From the NCBI GenBank assembly GCA_016713565.1, contig JADJOX010000001.1:1-64000 (forward strand): a stretch of DNA of 64,000 bases, given 5' to 3'. The notes under the pieces were generated by a model. That model was not told where the DNA came from. It worked only from the letters and a program-made list of their open reading frames with translations, and did no database searches. The position numbers were made by a program, and so were the translations under genes. Position 1 is the stretch's first letter. Each line of letters opens with the position of its first letter. The stretch is from Ignavibacteriota bacterium. Its GTDB lineage: Bacteria; Bacteroidota; Ignavibacteria; Ignavibacteriales; Melioribacteraceae. Of this stretch, positions 51,795-60,038 are shown piece after piece.

Positions 51795-53256
51795 TGTTAA
51801 TCCTTTCTACAACTAGTTTTGAACTAATTACAACCATTGGTAAGCCTGTTCCAGGAGTTGTTGAAGCTCCCACATAATAAAGATTCGTAAATTGCTCATC
51901 TTTGTTTTTGGGTCTGAATGCGCCGACTTGATTTAAATCATGAGCTAATCCAAGTCCGCTTCCTTTGTATAAATTGAACATCCGCTCCCAATCAATTGGT
52001 GTTTTAATTGTTTTCGAAATTATGTTTTCTTTTAAGTTAAAATTTGTCCTTCTGGAAATATCATCAATTATGTTTTCTGATAATTTTTCAGCGTCGTCCC
52101 AATTATTTTTATATCTTAAATCTGGTACGGGACAAAGAATAAATAAATTTTCACAGCCGTCCGGAGCGCATGATTCATCGGATTTTGAAGCGGCGTTAAC
52201 ATAATAATATGGTTTTTTAGGACTTACAGAAGAGGTAAAAATTGTGTCCGCATAATCTTTAAAATTGCTGCCGAGAAAATAATTATGATGAAGTAATCCC
52301 GGGATCTTTCCTTTTACACCAAGATAAATTGTAAATGGGGAAAGTGTCCAATGCATCTTATCCAATTTCTTTTCTATAAAAGCTTTTCTTTTTAAAACCT
52401 TACCTCTGAATGATGCCGCATCGCTGTTACTTATAAAAATATCCGCGTTCCACCTTTTACCGGAATTATCAATTACTTCGTATAATTTTCCGTTATTCGT
52501 GCCAATTGATTGGATTTCGGTATTAAAATTAAATTCTACGCCTCGTTCTTTTAAAACAGCCACAATGGATTTTATAATTGAATACATCCCCCCATGAATG
52601 CTCCAATAACCATTGTGGCGCATTTCTGTATAACTAAGCAAAGAATAAATTGAGGGTGTATGAAATGGAGTTGAGCCCAGAAAAAATGCTACCAAGGAAA
52701 AAATAATTTTAACTTCTTCGGAAGAAAAATTTTTATCAAGTTCAGCCCACATTGTTCTGAATAAGTAAGGGATATGTTTGAAAGGAACTTTCGACATTTT
52801 ATAAAAATAATCCAACATTCCTTTGTAATTCGATTGAACTATTTGTAATTCAGTATCGTGGAAAAATTTACCCGCGCGATTTAAATACTCATCCAATTTT
52901 TTAGCGAGATTTGGTTCAATGTCTTTAAATTCATTTTCTAACTTTACTAGATCCTTAAAAATTTTCAATGGTTCTTTTCTTCCATCAAAAAAAACTTGAT
53001 AAATTGGATCAAGTTCTCTCATGTCCAATGGATTAGAAATCCCTGCATCTTTAAAAAGATTGTCAAATTCGTAGGTCATACTCATAAAAGATGGTCCAAG
53101 GTCAAAGGTAAACCCATCCTTTTCAAGAATATTTAATCTTCCGCCCGGAGTTGAGTGCTTTTCTAAAATAGTAATTTTATAATTCGGATTTTTTGAAAGC
53201 CGTAACGCAGTTGAAAGTCCGCCTAACCCGGCACCTATAATGACAATTTTTTTCAT
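51775..53256 (-). CDS. crtI: Phytoene desaturase
   Basis: 493 residues from the ATG at 53256, 10 nt after the SRPBCC stop; upstream in-frame TTG codons extend into the previous gene and lack the family N-terminus. It introduces double bonds into phytoene to give lycopene, using FAD. Features: KKIVIIGAGLGGLSTALRLS (FAD loop), GGRLNILEKDGFTFDLGPS, FMSMTYEFDNLF, and the C-terminal FAD motif NLYYVGASTTPGTGLPMVVI. The length is standard. Its 3' end overlaps crtB. It should give a fully conjugated lycopene for the downstream cyclase. Confidence 0.95.
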   Translation of the reverse strand: MKKIVIIGAGLGGLSTALRLSKNPNYKITILEKHSTPGGRLNILEKDGFTFDLGPSFMSMTYEFDNLFKDAGISNPLDMRELDPIYQVFFDGRKEPLKIFKDLVKLENEFKDIEPNLAKKLDEYLNRAGKFFHDTELQIVQSNYKGMLDYFYKMSKVPFKHIPYLFRTMWAELDKNFSSEEVKIIFSLVAFFLGSTPFHTPSIYSLLSYTEMRHNGYWSIHGGMYSIIKSIVAVLKERGVEFNFNTEIQSIGTNNGKLYEVIDNSGKRWNADIFISNSDAASFRGKVLKRKAFIEKKLDKMHWTLSPFTIYLGVKGKIPGLLHHNYFLGSNFKDYADTIFTSSVSPKKPYYYVNAASKSDESCAPDGCENLFILCPVPDLRYKNNWDDAEKLSENIIDDISRRTNFNLKENIISKTIKTPIDWERMFNLYKGSGLGLAHDLNQVGAFRPKNKDEQFTNLYYVGASTTPGTGLPMVVISSKLVVERINNDVQSL

Positions 53257-53266
53257 TATAATTTTA

Positions 53267-53713
53267 TTAGTTAAATTTTTCGCGTAAATAATTTTTTCTG
53301 AAATCAAAAATCTTTTTAATGTTTTTACTTACATATAAATTGTTTATCAAATTTTTCAAGGGATATAGGAACAGATCATATTCAATAATATCTGTCATTT
53401 TTGTTTTTCCATCAATATCTTCAAATAAATGTGTATGTTTCCATTTTTTATAAGGACCAAACTTCTGTTCGTCTATAAAAATTTTATTTGGATCATATTT
53501 AGTTATAAGAGTTCTCCAAGGAAATTTTAATAATCCCAATTTAATTGTATATCTAAATTCCGCTCCTTCTTTCATTACTAAAGGTTTTGGAGATATTATA
53601 TTGAAACGTAATTCATTAGGTGTAATTATTTCTAAGTTCTCGGGATTTTCAAAAAAAGGAAATACTTCATTCACTTTTTTGTTAAAAACTTGTATTTGCT
53701 CAAATTTAAACAT
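53267..53713 (-). CDS. SRPBCC ligand-binding protein, first gene of the carotenoid operon
   Basis: 148 residues from the ATG at 53713. An upstream in-frame TTG (53731) is part of the -10 box region, so it cannot be the start; AAGAG lies 8 nt before the chosen ATG. The fold is suggested by FENPENLEIITPNELRFNII, MKEGAEFRYTIKLGLLKFPW and TKMTDIIEYDLFLYPLKNLI, the START/polyketide-cyclase pattern found next to crt genes in many Bacteroidota. It may bind a carotenoid intermediate; no activity is known. The operon promoter and CarH operator are directly upstream. Confidence 0.8.
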   Translation of the reverse strand: MFKFEQIQVFNKKVNEVFPFFENPENLEIITPNELRFNIISPKPLVMKEGAEFRYTIKLGLLKFPWRTLITKYDPNKIFIDEQKFGPYKKWKHTHLFEDIDGKTKMTDIIEYDLFLYPLKNLINNLYVSKNIKKIFDFRKNYLREKFN

Positions 53714-53731
53714 AATCATTTCTCTTAACAA

Positions 53732-53760
53732 AATATAGACAAATGTCTAATATTTGTCAA
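53732..53760 (-). promoter_or_regulatory. crt operon promoter with overlapping CarH-type operator
   Basis: Reading the - strand: TTGACA (53760-53755), 17 bp, TATATT (53737-53732). The second half-site TAGACA (53749-53744) starts 11 bp after the first, inside the spacer. An inverted copy TGTCTA overlaps the -10 box (53741-53736). A bound repressor would block RNA polymerase. Confidence 0.7.
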
Positions 53761-53798
53761 GATATATTTAAATTATCAAATTATTATATCAAAAAAAG

Positions 53799-53827
53799 TT
53801 GACAATAATTAGACAATTCTGTATTTT
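53799..53827 (+). promoter_or_regulatory. carH promoter with overlapping CarH-type operator
   Basis: TTGACA (53799-53804), 17 bp, TATTTT (53822-53827). A second half-site TAGACA begins at 53810, exactly 11 bp after the first. The layout matches the crt and TonB receptor promoters and suggests autoregulation. The predicted start lies at or very near the ATG at 53833, so the mRNA may be leaderless. Confidence 0.65.
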
Positions 53828-53832
53828 TAGGT

Positions 53833-54759
53833 ATGAAAAATAACATTAAATATCCAATAAAAGCTGTTTCTGATTTAACAGGACTAACCGAACATGTAAT
53901 AAGAGCTTGGGAAAAAAGATATAATTTAGTTATACCTGATAGAACAGAAACTAATAGAAGATTATATTCAAAAGATGATGTTGAAAAATTATCTCTGCTT
54001 TCAAAAGCTTCTAAAAGCGGATATTCAATTGGTGTAATTTCAAATTATTCCTTAGAACAATTGAATCAATTATTCGGTGAGAAAGAACCCTATATTAAAA
54101 AAGAAGAAATCACAGCTACTGATACTACAATAGATAATGTTATTGAGAATTGTATTTCATTCGTAAAAATTCTGGATAAAAAAGCATTTGAACATGAGCT
54201 TTATTCAGCTCAAATAAAATTTTCACAACCGATTTTAATAGAAAAGATAATTACTCCTTTAATTGAGAGAATCGGCGACTTGTGGAAATCCGGTGAAATT
54301 AGAATTATGCACGAGCATATTTCAACAACAATAATCAGAAAATTTTTAACGCAAATAATTGACGCAAATTTGGTGGATACAAACGCTCCGAAAATAATTA
54401 TTGCTACACCCAAAGGTCAGCTTCATGAATTAGGAGCATTAATTGTTGGTGTTGTTGCCTCCTCTGACGGCTGGGATGTGACTTATATTGGTCCGGATTT
54501 ACCGGGCGAAGAAATTGCAGCGGCAATTGAAAAAATAAATCCCAAAGTTGTAGCTTTAAGTATTGTTTATCCTTCAGACGATGTTCTTCTTGATAAGGAA
54601 ATGTTAAAGATTAGCAGATTAATTAGCAGTGATACAGTTGTTTTAGCTGGCGGAAGAAGTGTTTTGTCTTATGAAAATATTCTTAGAAAAATGAATGTTA
54701 AAATAATTTCCGATCTTAATGAGTTTAGAGACCAGCTCGCATTAGCTCGATTAACATAA
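53833..54759 (+). CDS. carH: CarH/LitR-type B12-dependent light-sensing transcriptional repressor
   Basis: 308 residues. The N-terminal MerR-type helix-turn-helix is YPIKAVSDLTGLTEHVIRAW and EKRYNLVIPDRTETNRRLYS. Residues about 110-190 are the helical bundle with the Wx9EH motif (WKSGEIRIMHEH), in which known CarH proteins place the adenosylcobalamin. The Rossmann-like B12-binding domain has TPKGQLHELGALIVGVVASS with the lower-ligand His, and VTYIGPDLPGEEIAAAIEKI. In the dark, CarH tetramers with adenosylcobalamin repress carotenoid genes; light breaks the Co-C bond and releases DNA. It is divergent from the crt operon, 119 bp from its start codon. gpx follows 33 nt later. Confidence 0.92.
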   Translation: MKNNIKYPIKAVSDLTGLTEHVIRAWEKRYNLVIPDRTETNRRLYSKDDVEKLSLLSKASKSGYSIGVISNYSLEQLNQLFGEKEPYIKKEEITATDTTIDNVIENCISFVKILDKKAFEHELYSAQIKFSQPILIEKIITPLIERIGDLWKSGEIRIMHEHISTTIIRKFLTQIIDANLVDTNAPKIIIATPKGQLHELGALIVGVVASSDGWDVTYIGPDLPGEEIAAAIEKINPKVVALSIVYPSDDVLLDKEMLKISRLISSDTVVLAGGRSVLSYENILRKMNVKIISDLNEFRDQLALARLT

Positions 54760-54792
54760 CAGTACAAATTCATTTTAAATGAAAGGTATATA

Positions 54793-55347
54793 ATGAATAC
54801 AAAGACATTAATTTTAACAATTAGTTCATTACTTGGGATTTTTAACTCTAAAGGTGAACATAAACCAAATATTACAAATATTGTTGTTAAAGATATAAAT
54901 ATGAAAGAAGTAAAACTCTCCGATTATAAAGGAAAAGTTTTATTGATTGTTAACGTTGCAAGCAAATGCGGATTTACAAAACAATATGAAGGTCTGCAGA
55001 GAATTTATGATAAATTTAAAGATAAAGGATTTGTAATTCTTGGTTTTCCTTGTAATGATTTTGGCGGACAAGAACCCGGAACTAATGAAGAAATAAAGCA
55101 GTTCTGCTCATTAACTTATAGTGTCAATTTTCCAATGTTTGATAAAGTAAAAGTATTAGGAGATGATAAATCTCCATTGTTTGAAGTATTGACAAACAAT
55201 ACAAAAACCGGGAAATCCGATATTAAATGGAATTTTGAAAAATTCTTAATTGATAAAAACGGAGATGTAGTAGATAGATTTAGAAGCATTACAACTCCGG
55301 AAAGCAGTAATATTACCTCTCTAATTGAAAAAGAGTTGGCAAAATAA
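54793..55347 (+). CDS. Glutathione-peroxidase-like thiol peroxidase
   Basis: 184 residues, ATG after GAAAGG. A weak signal or membrane anchor (KTLILTISSLLGIFNSKG) precedes the peroxidase domain. The catalytic tetrad positions are readable: Cys in NVASKCGFTKQYEGL, Gln in GFPCNDFGGQEPGTN, Trp and Asn in IKWNFEKFLIDKNGDV. The active residue is Cys, not selenocysteine. Enzymes of this kind usually use thioredoxin as reductant and remove peroxides, including lipid peroxides. The gene lies 33 nt after carH on the same strand, so it is plausibly in the light and oxidative-stress response. It is not glutathione-specific from sequence. Confidence 0.92.
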   Translation: MNTKTLILTISSLLGIFNSKGEHKPNITNIVVKDINMKEVKLSDYKGKVLLIVNVASKCGFTKQYEGLQRIYDKFKDKGFVILGFPCNDFGGQEPGTNEEIKQFCSLTYSVNFPMFDKVKVLGDDKSPLFEVLTNNTKTGKSDIKWNFEKFLIDKNGDVVDRFRSITTPESSNITSLIEKELAK

Positions 55348-55376
55348 ATTTTAAGTATCTTAAATATTAAAATGAA

Positions 55377-56051
55377 TTACTGTTTTATATAATTCAGTAA
55401 TTCATTTTTAATTGATGGTTCTGCAAATTTACCGCCGTAACTTGATGTAATTGTTGAACTATTTACATCATTAACACCTCTTGAAGCTACACATAAATGT
55501 TCCGCGTCAATTATAACAGCAACGTCTTCGGTTTTAAGAACATTTTTTAATTCATTTGCTATTTGAATTGTAAGTCTTTCTTGCACTTGCGGTCTTTTGG
55601 CAAAATATTGAGCAATTCTGTTCAACTTGGAAAGACCAATTACGTATTCTTTAGGAAAGTAAGCAATATGAGCTTTTCCAATAATCGGTACAAAGTGATG
55701 CTCGCAATAAGAATAAATTGTAATATTTTTTTCAACCAACATTTCGTTGAAATTAAATTTGTTTTCAAATAATGTTGGTGCGGGTTTGTTTTTCGGATCC
55801 AATCCGCTAAAAATTTCTTTAACAAACATTTTAGCTACTCTTTTAGGAGTGTCTTTTAAACTTTCATCTTCCAAATTCAAACCAAGTATTTCCATAATAT
55901 CCGAAAATTTAGATTTTATCAATTCAATTTTGAGATCATCTTTTATATTAAATGCATCGGCTTTAATTGGAGTTTCCAAAGTTGTAAGCAAATGTTCATT
56001 ATTATTTTCTTCGAATAATTTATGTATTACATTATTTCCAGGGTCTCGCAT
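55377..56051 (-). CDS. folE: GTP cyclohydrolase I
   Basis: 224 residues. It converts GTP to dihydroneopterin triphosphate, the first step to tetrahydrofolate and other pterins. The zinc ligands are visible as Cys and His in ITIYSYCEHHFVPIIGKAH and Cys in DAEHLCVASRGV, with FPKEYVIGLSKLNRI and FAKRPQVQERLT as substrate and tetramer motifs. The start is the ATG at 56051. It is third in a run after a TonB receptor and a photolyase, 58 nt from the latter. FolE genes occur beside photolyases in other LitR/CarH regulons; it may serve cofactor supply. Confidence 0.94.
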   Translation of the reverse strand: MRDPGNNVIHKLFEENNNEHLLTTLETPIKADAFNIKDDLKIELIKSKFSDIMEILGLNLEDESLKDTPKRVAKMFVKEIFSGLDPKNKPAPTLFENKFNFNEMLVEKNITIYSYCEHHFVPIIGKAHIAYFPKEYVIGLSKLNRIAQYFAKRPQVQERLTIQIANELKNVLKTEDVAVIIDAEHLCVASRGVNDVNSSTITSSYGGKFAEPSIKNELLNYIKQ

Positions 56052-56109
56052 ATTTATTCCTTTCAGAATATTTTAAATAAAAAATATAATTATTGTTTTA
56101 TCTGCAAAT

Positions 56110-57471
56110 TCAAAACAAACTTTGCTGATCAGTTAATTTGAATTTTTCCATATAACTTTTTACATCGAATTTTCTTTTACAGCCGTTATAGTTCATGTAT
56201 CTTATTTTGCCGAAAACATTTCTTTCATTCCAAGCTCTATCGTGAGTTCCGCCAACTGACCAGGCAATTCCAGCATAGCCGTTTGGGTCTCTCCCATCTA
56301 ATTCGTATTTATCATTTAGGTAAATTGCATTGTTGAATGCATCCTCAGGAGATTTAGTCCACTCCAATATTTTTTTTGCCCAGTACATTCTCATATATCC
56401 GTGCATCTTTCCTGTTGTATACATTTCTAATTGCGCGGCGTTCCAAAGCGCATCATGAGTTTTTGCCAATTCAAATTCTTCTAAAGAATAAACAAATTCT
56501 CTTTTATCGTTTCGATGAAGATTTAAAGTTTCCTTAGCCCAAGGATGAAGTCCGGTAAAGTTATCATAGTTTGGATTATAATTGCAAAAATTATCCGCAA
56601 GCTCGCGTCTTATAATTAACTCCTCTAAATATGAGGCAACCGAAACATCCGTTTGATCAAAATCATTTAGAAGTAACGCAATTCTTTGGGCTGAAATATG
56701 TCCAAAATGTAAATATGGAGAAATATTAGAAAGTCCATTTTTATTCGGATCATTTCTATCAATTGCATAATTATTCAGTTTGTACCAAATAAATTTTTGG
56801 AGAATATTTATAGCGGCATTTTCTCCGGGAATTAAATCATCCGCTGGTTTTACGCTAAAATTAATTTTTAGATTTTGATATAATTTATCCCAATCTATTT
56901 TATTTGAAATAAAATTCGACCTTTTTAATTTTTCCAACTTTGGAAATTCATGTAAATATTCAGGCAATAATTTTAGAATTTTTGGTCTTATTGTATAAGC
57001 CGCAAATTCAAGTTTTTTTGACGCTTTCCAAACCGGAATAATATTATGAGAATCAATTTCAAAAAATGGAATTTCAATTTTTTTTGCTGTCTTTTCCTTC
57101 CAATTAGATATTATTTTTAGAGGATTAAAATCAGTTACTAATAAGCCTGCATTGTGCTTAATTATAAAATTGGGAATTTCATCTTCAGGATTACCTGTAG
57201 TTATAAAAAAGCTGATATTTAGTTTTTCTAAATTTATTTCAACTTCCTTCAATCCTTCTATCATAAAATAATATTGCCTGAAAGTTGCGTTCTGAAATTC
57301 AGTTACTAAATTAAACACAACTATTAATTTTTCATTTGTTTCTTTAGCTTTTTCATAAGCATAAATTAAAGCCCAATTGTCTGAAACTCTTTGTTCGCGC
57401 TGCATCCAATAAACAACCGGTCCTTTTTTAGAGTCAGCGCTTTTTAATATTCTTAATCTATTTTCTATCAT
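56110..57471 (-). CDS. phr: Class II CPD photolyase
   Basis: 453 residues. It uses light and FAD to split cyclobutane pyrimidine dimers. The class II signature blocks are clear: GPVVYWMQREQRVSDNWALI near the N-terminus, SPYLHFGHISAQR, EELIIRRELADNFCNYNPNY, GKMHGYMRMYWAKKILEWT, LDGRDPNGYAGIAWSVGG, HDRAWNERNVFGKIRYM and NYNGCKRKFD. Class II photolyases in archaea and others bind 8-HDF or no antenna; which is used here is unknown. It follows the TonB receptor by 30 nt and precedes folE, so all three are likely on one CarH-controlled transcript. ATG at 57471. Confidence 0.95.
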   Translation of the reverse strand: MIENRLRILKSADSKKGPVVYWMQREQRVSDNWALIYAYEKAKETNEKLIVVFNLVTEFQNATFRQYYFMIEGLKEVEINLEKLNISFFITTGNPEDEIPNFIIKHNAGLLVTDFNPLKIISNWKEKTAKKIEIPFFEIDSHNIIPVWKASKKLEFAAYTIRPKILKLLPEYLHEFPKLEKLKRSNFISNKIDWDKLYQNLKINFSVKPADDLIPGENAAINILQKFIWYKLNNYAIDRNDPNKNGLSNISPYLHFGHISAQRIALLLNDFDQTDVSVASYLEELIIRRELADNFCNYNPNYDNFTGLHPWAKETLNLHRNDKREFVYSLEEFELAKTHDALWNAAQLEMYTTGKMHGYMRMYWAKKILEWTKSPEDAFNNAIYLNDKYELDGRDPNGYAGIAWSVGGTHDRAWNERNVFGKIRYMNYNGCKRKFDVKSYMEKFKLTDQQSLF

Positions 57472-57501
57472 TATAAAAATGAAATGTTAAATAGGTTTTA
57501 G

Positions 57502-59775
57502 TTAAAATTCTAAACTAATACCGATTGAAGGTAAAATTCCAATATCAGCTTGTTCATCAATTTGCATTAATTTATAATCCCATTTAACTGTGTTTACATT
57601 TTTATGATTATAAATATTTTGTATGTCTATATAAGCAATTAAAGACATATTACTGAAATTCCATCTTCTATCTACTCTAATATCCAATCCGTGATTTGCG
57701 TTAAGCCGCTCAGTTAAATAATTAGCAACACTTTGTGTTCCATCATTATTATACGGAGTATACGCATTTCCGGTTGCGAGTCTGAACTTAACGGCAGCTT
57801 CCCAATTTTCGTTAAATATAAACCCTGAACTTAAACTGATTATCCAGCTTTGATCATATTGCCCGGTTCTTTCAATTCCATCAATTCCGGTAAACTTTGT
57901 TTGACTGTAAGTAACACTTAAGATACCATACAAATTATTTTTAGAAGATTTCTTTTGAACGGAAAATTCCACACCTCTTGAGTAACCTTTACCTTGACTT
58001 GATAAAGTTTCAAAACCATATGTAGAAAAATTATCGTCGGATCCGGGATAACCGGCGCCTGTATTGGCTAAAACTAAATACGGTCTTAATACGCTTGCAG
58101 GGTATTTTGAATAATCTTTGTAAAATCCTTCCAATTTTACTTGGGTATCTTCACTCAGTAAATGATCCAAGCCAATGATAAATTGATTGACTTGTATTTG
58201 TTTTAATCCTTTATTTTCATCAAGAGTCAACCAAATGTAAGAAGGATTCTGCCTGTAAATTCCGGTGCTGAAATTAATATTTGAAATTTCCGTAATTTTG
58301 TATGCGAGAGATAATCTTGGACTAAAAGAAATCTTCGTATCAATCGCATTAAAATAATCTCCTCTTAACCCCAAATTTATTCTCAATTTGTTAAACAAAT
58401 TTGTGCTGTATAAACCATAAAGTCCTACTTTGTAAAAATCACTATTAACAATTGCAGAAGTAATGGGAAGTGTTTCACCAAAAGTAGTTACAAACTTTTC
58501 TGGAAAAAGAATATTGCTTTTATATAAAATATATTTTCCTGAAATTCCGAAATTCAATTCTGAAGTTTGATTTAACTTATAAACCAAATCTGTTTTTAAT
58601 TCGTGTTCTGCTTCTTTTGATTTGTTAAGAAAGATCGGGTTTAACAAAGTATCATTTTGAAATCCATCGTAACTGACATAATTTCGGCTTAAAGAAACAT
58701 TATAAAAACCATTTGAAAATAAATGCCGGAAAGAAATTCCCGTTACATATTGGTTTTGGTCATTTCCTAAAATTCTTGCATTATCAAAAATATCTTCAGA
58801 ATTCTTGTTGTTAAATTTTACGCGGTCCAAAGCTCCTACTAATAAATAAGAGAGCTTATTATTGCTGTCAAAATCATAAGTATATTTTCCAAGCAGATCA
58901 TAATATTCGGGGACAAAATTAAATCCTGCCGCGTCAAAGATAAAATCAAGATAACTTCTTCTAATTGAAAATATAAAATTATTTTTATCGGTAATCGGAC
59001 CTTCTAAATTTAATCCAAATTGTGATGCAGAGACCAGAGCTTTGCCACCAATTTTATCTTTTCTGCCTTCTCTTAAATCAATCTTCAAGACGGAAGAAAG
59101 TTTATCTCCGTAATTTGCCTGAAATCCTCCGGTCGAAAAAGTTGTTTCGTTAACATAATCTAAATTAACAAAACTCAAAGGTCCGCCTGTTGCTCCCTGG
59201 TTTCCGAAATGATTAATGTTAGGTAGAACAAAGCCGTCAACCACGTATAAATTTTCTGATGGAGCGCCTCCTCGTACAACTAGATCATTTCTTCCGGCTC
59301 CTTGTCTTGCAACACCCGGCAATACAGAAAGAGCTCTAACAACATCTTCAAAACCACCAGGCGATCTTCTTATTTCTTCATAACTAAATTTTTTAACGCT
59401 GTTTACATCAATATCGGATTTATCAAAGTAACTTGAAGTAACCGTAACGTCTCCTAGCTCGATTACTGTCTGTCTAAGTTTTATTTCCAGGAAAGTTGGT
59501 TTTGCGGAGTTTACAACTACATCAAATTTAATAATTGTATTATATCCGATATAACTAGCTTTAACTTTATAACTGCCCATAGGAACATTATTTATTTCAA
59601 ATTCTCCGCTTAGGTCTGATGAAGCTCCTAAATTCGTTTCCTCAATTACAATGTTTACACCGGGTAAAGCTTCATTAGTTATTTGGTCGGTTACTTTTCC
59701 GGTAATTTTTCCGTTATTTTGTGGGAGAATAATTCCGTACGTAAATAATAAAAGTATAAGAAAACTTAATTTCAT
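57502..59775 (-). CDS. TonB-dependent receptor, first gene of a light-regulated operon
   Basis: 757 residues, ATG with AGGA 8 nt upstream. The signal peptide ends GIILPQN. A carboxypeptidase-like domain (GKITGKVTDQITNEALPGVN to about residue 110), plug (RSPGGFEDVVRALSVLPGVA, NDLVVRGGAPSENLYVVDGF) and barrel follow, ending in GILPSIGISLEF. It resembles Bacteroidota receptors lacking a SusD partner. The promoter matches those of crt and carH. The substrate is unknown. Because CarH needs adenosylcobalamin, uptake of B12 or of iron are candidate roles, but nothing in the sequence supports one over another. Confidence 0.9.
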   Translation of the reverse strand: MKLSFLILLLFTYGIILPQNNGKITGKVTDQITNEALPGVNIVIEETNLGASSDLSGEFEINNVPMGSYKVKASYIGYNTIIKFDVVVNSAKPTFLEIKLRQTVIELGDVTVTSSYFDKSDIDVNSVKKFSYEEIRRSPGGFEDVVRALSVLPGVARQGAGRNDLVVRGGAPSENLYVVDGFVLPNINHFGNQGATGGPLSFVNLDYVNETTFSTGGFQANYGDKLSSVLKIDLREGRKDKIGGKALVSASQFGLNLEGPITDKNNFIFSIRRSYLDFIFDAAGFNFVPEYYDLLGKYTYDFDSNNKLSYLLVGALDRVKFNNKNSEDIFDNARILGNDQNQYVTGISFRHLFSNGFYNVSLSRNYVSYDGFQNDTLLNPIFLNKSKEAEHELKTDLVYKLNQTSELNFGISGKYILYKSNILFPEKFVTTFGETLPITSAIVNSDFYKVGLYGLYSTNLFNKLRINLGLRGDYFNAIDTKISFSPRLSLAYKITEISNINFSTGIYRQNPSYIWLTLDENKGLKQIQVNQFIIGLDHLLSEDTQVKLEGFYKDYSKYPASVLRPYLVLANTGAGYPGSDDNFSTYGFETLSSQGKGYSRGVEFSVQKKSSKNNLYGILSVTYSQTKFTGIDGIERTGQYDQSWIISLSSGFIFNENWEAAVKFRLATGNAYTPYNNDGTQSVANYLTERLNANHGLDIRVDRRWNFSNMSLIAYIDIQNIYNHKNVNTVKWDYKLMQIDEQADIGILPSIGISLEF

Positions 59776-59798
59776 AAAATTCCTAAAATTTTACTGTA

Positions 59799-59827
59799 AA
59801 ACTAAAACATTGTCTAAATATTGTCAA
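59799..59827 (-). promoter_or_regulatory. TonB receptor operon promoter with CarH-type operator
   Basis: On the - strand: TTGACA (59827-59822), 17 bp, TAGTTT (59804-59799), with TAGACA (59816-59811) starting 11 bp after the first. It is the same layout as the crt and carH promoters. Confidence 0.7.
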
Positions 59828-59845
59828 TATATTTTTAATTTATTT

Positions 59846-59872
59846 TAGACATATTTAGACAAAAATTCGACA
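59846..59872 (+). promoter_or_regulatory. Extra CarH-type half-sites upstream of the receptor promoter
   Basis: TAGACA (59846), TAGACA (59856) and TCGACA (59867) lie on the + strand at 10- and 11-bp intervals. They face away from the receptor gene, toward carA (60039). No -10 box at standard spacing follows them, so they look like operator sites, not a promoter. Confidence 0.5.
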
Positions 59873-60038
59873 AGCTTATCAAACATTTATTCATTAAAAA
59901 TTCATTCCAGTGTATAGAATCATTATAAAATTCAGATTTATTGCATAACGCAAAATAAAACTATGGATATTACTTATAAAAATTGTATAATTGGCAAATC
60001 AATTTTTACAAACTTAACACCCCAAATTTTTATTTTTC

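Noticed and set aside
59776..59860. B12 riboswitch upstream of the TonB receptor
   Set aside because: The leader after the predicted promoter is only about 20 nt, far too short for a cobalamin riboswitch, and no conserved B12-box is seen.
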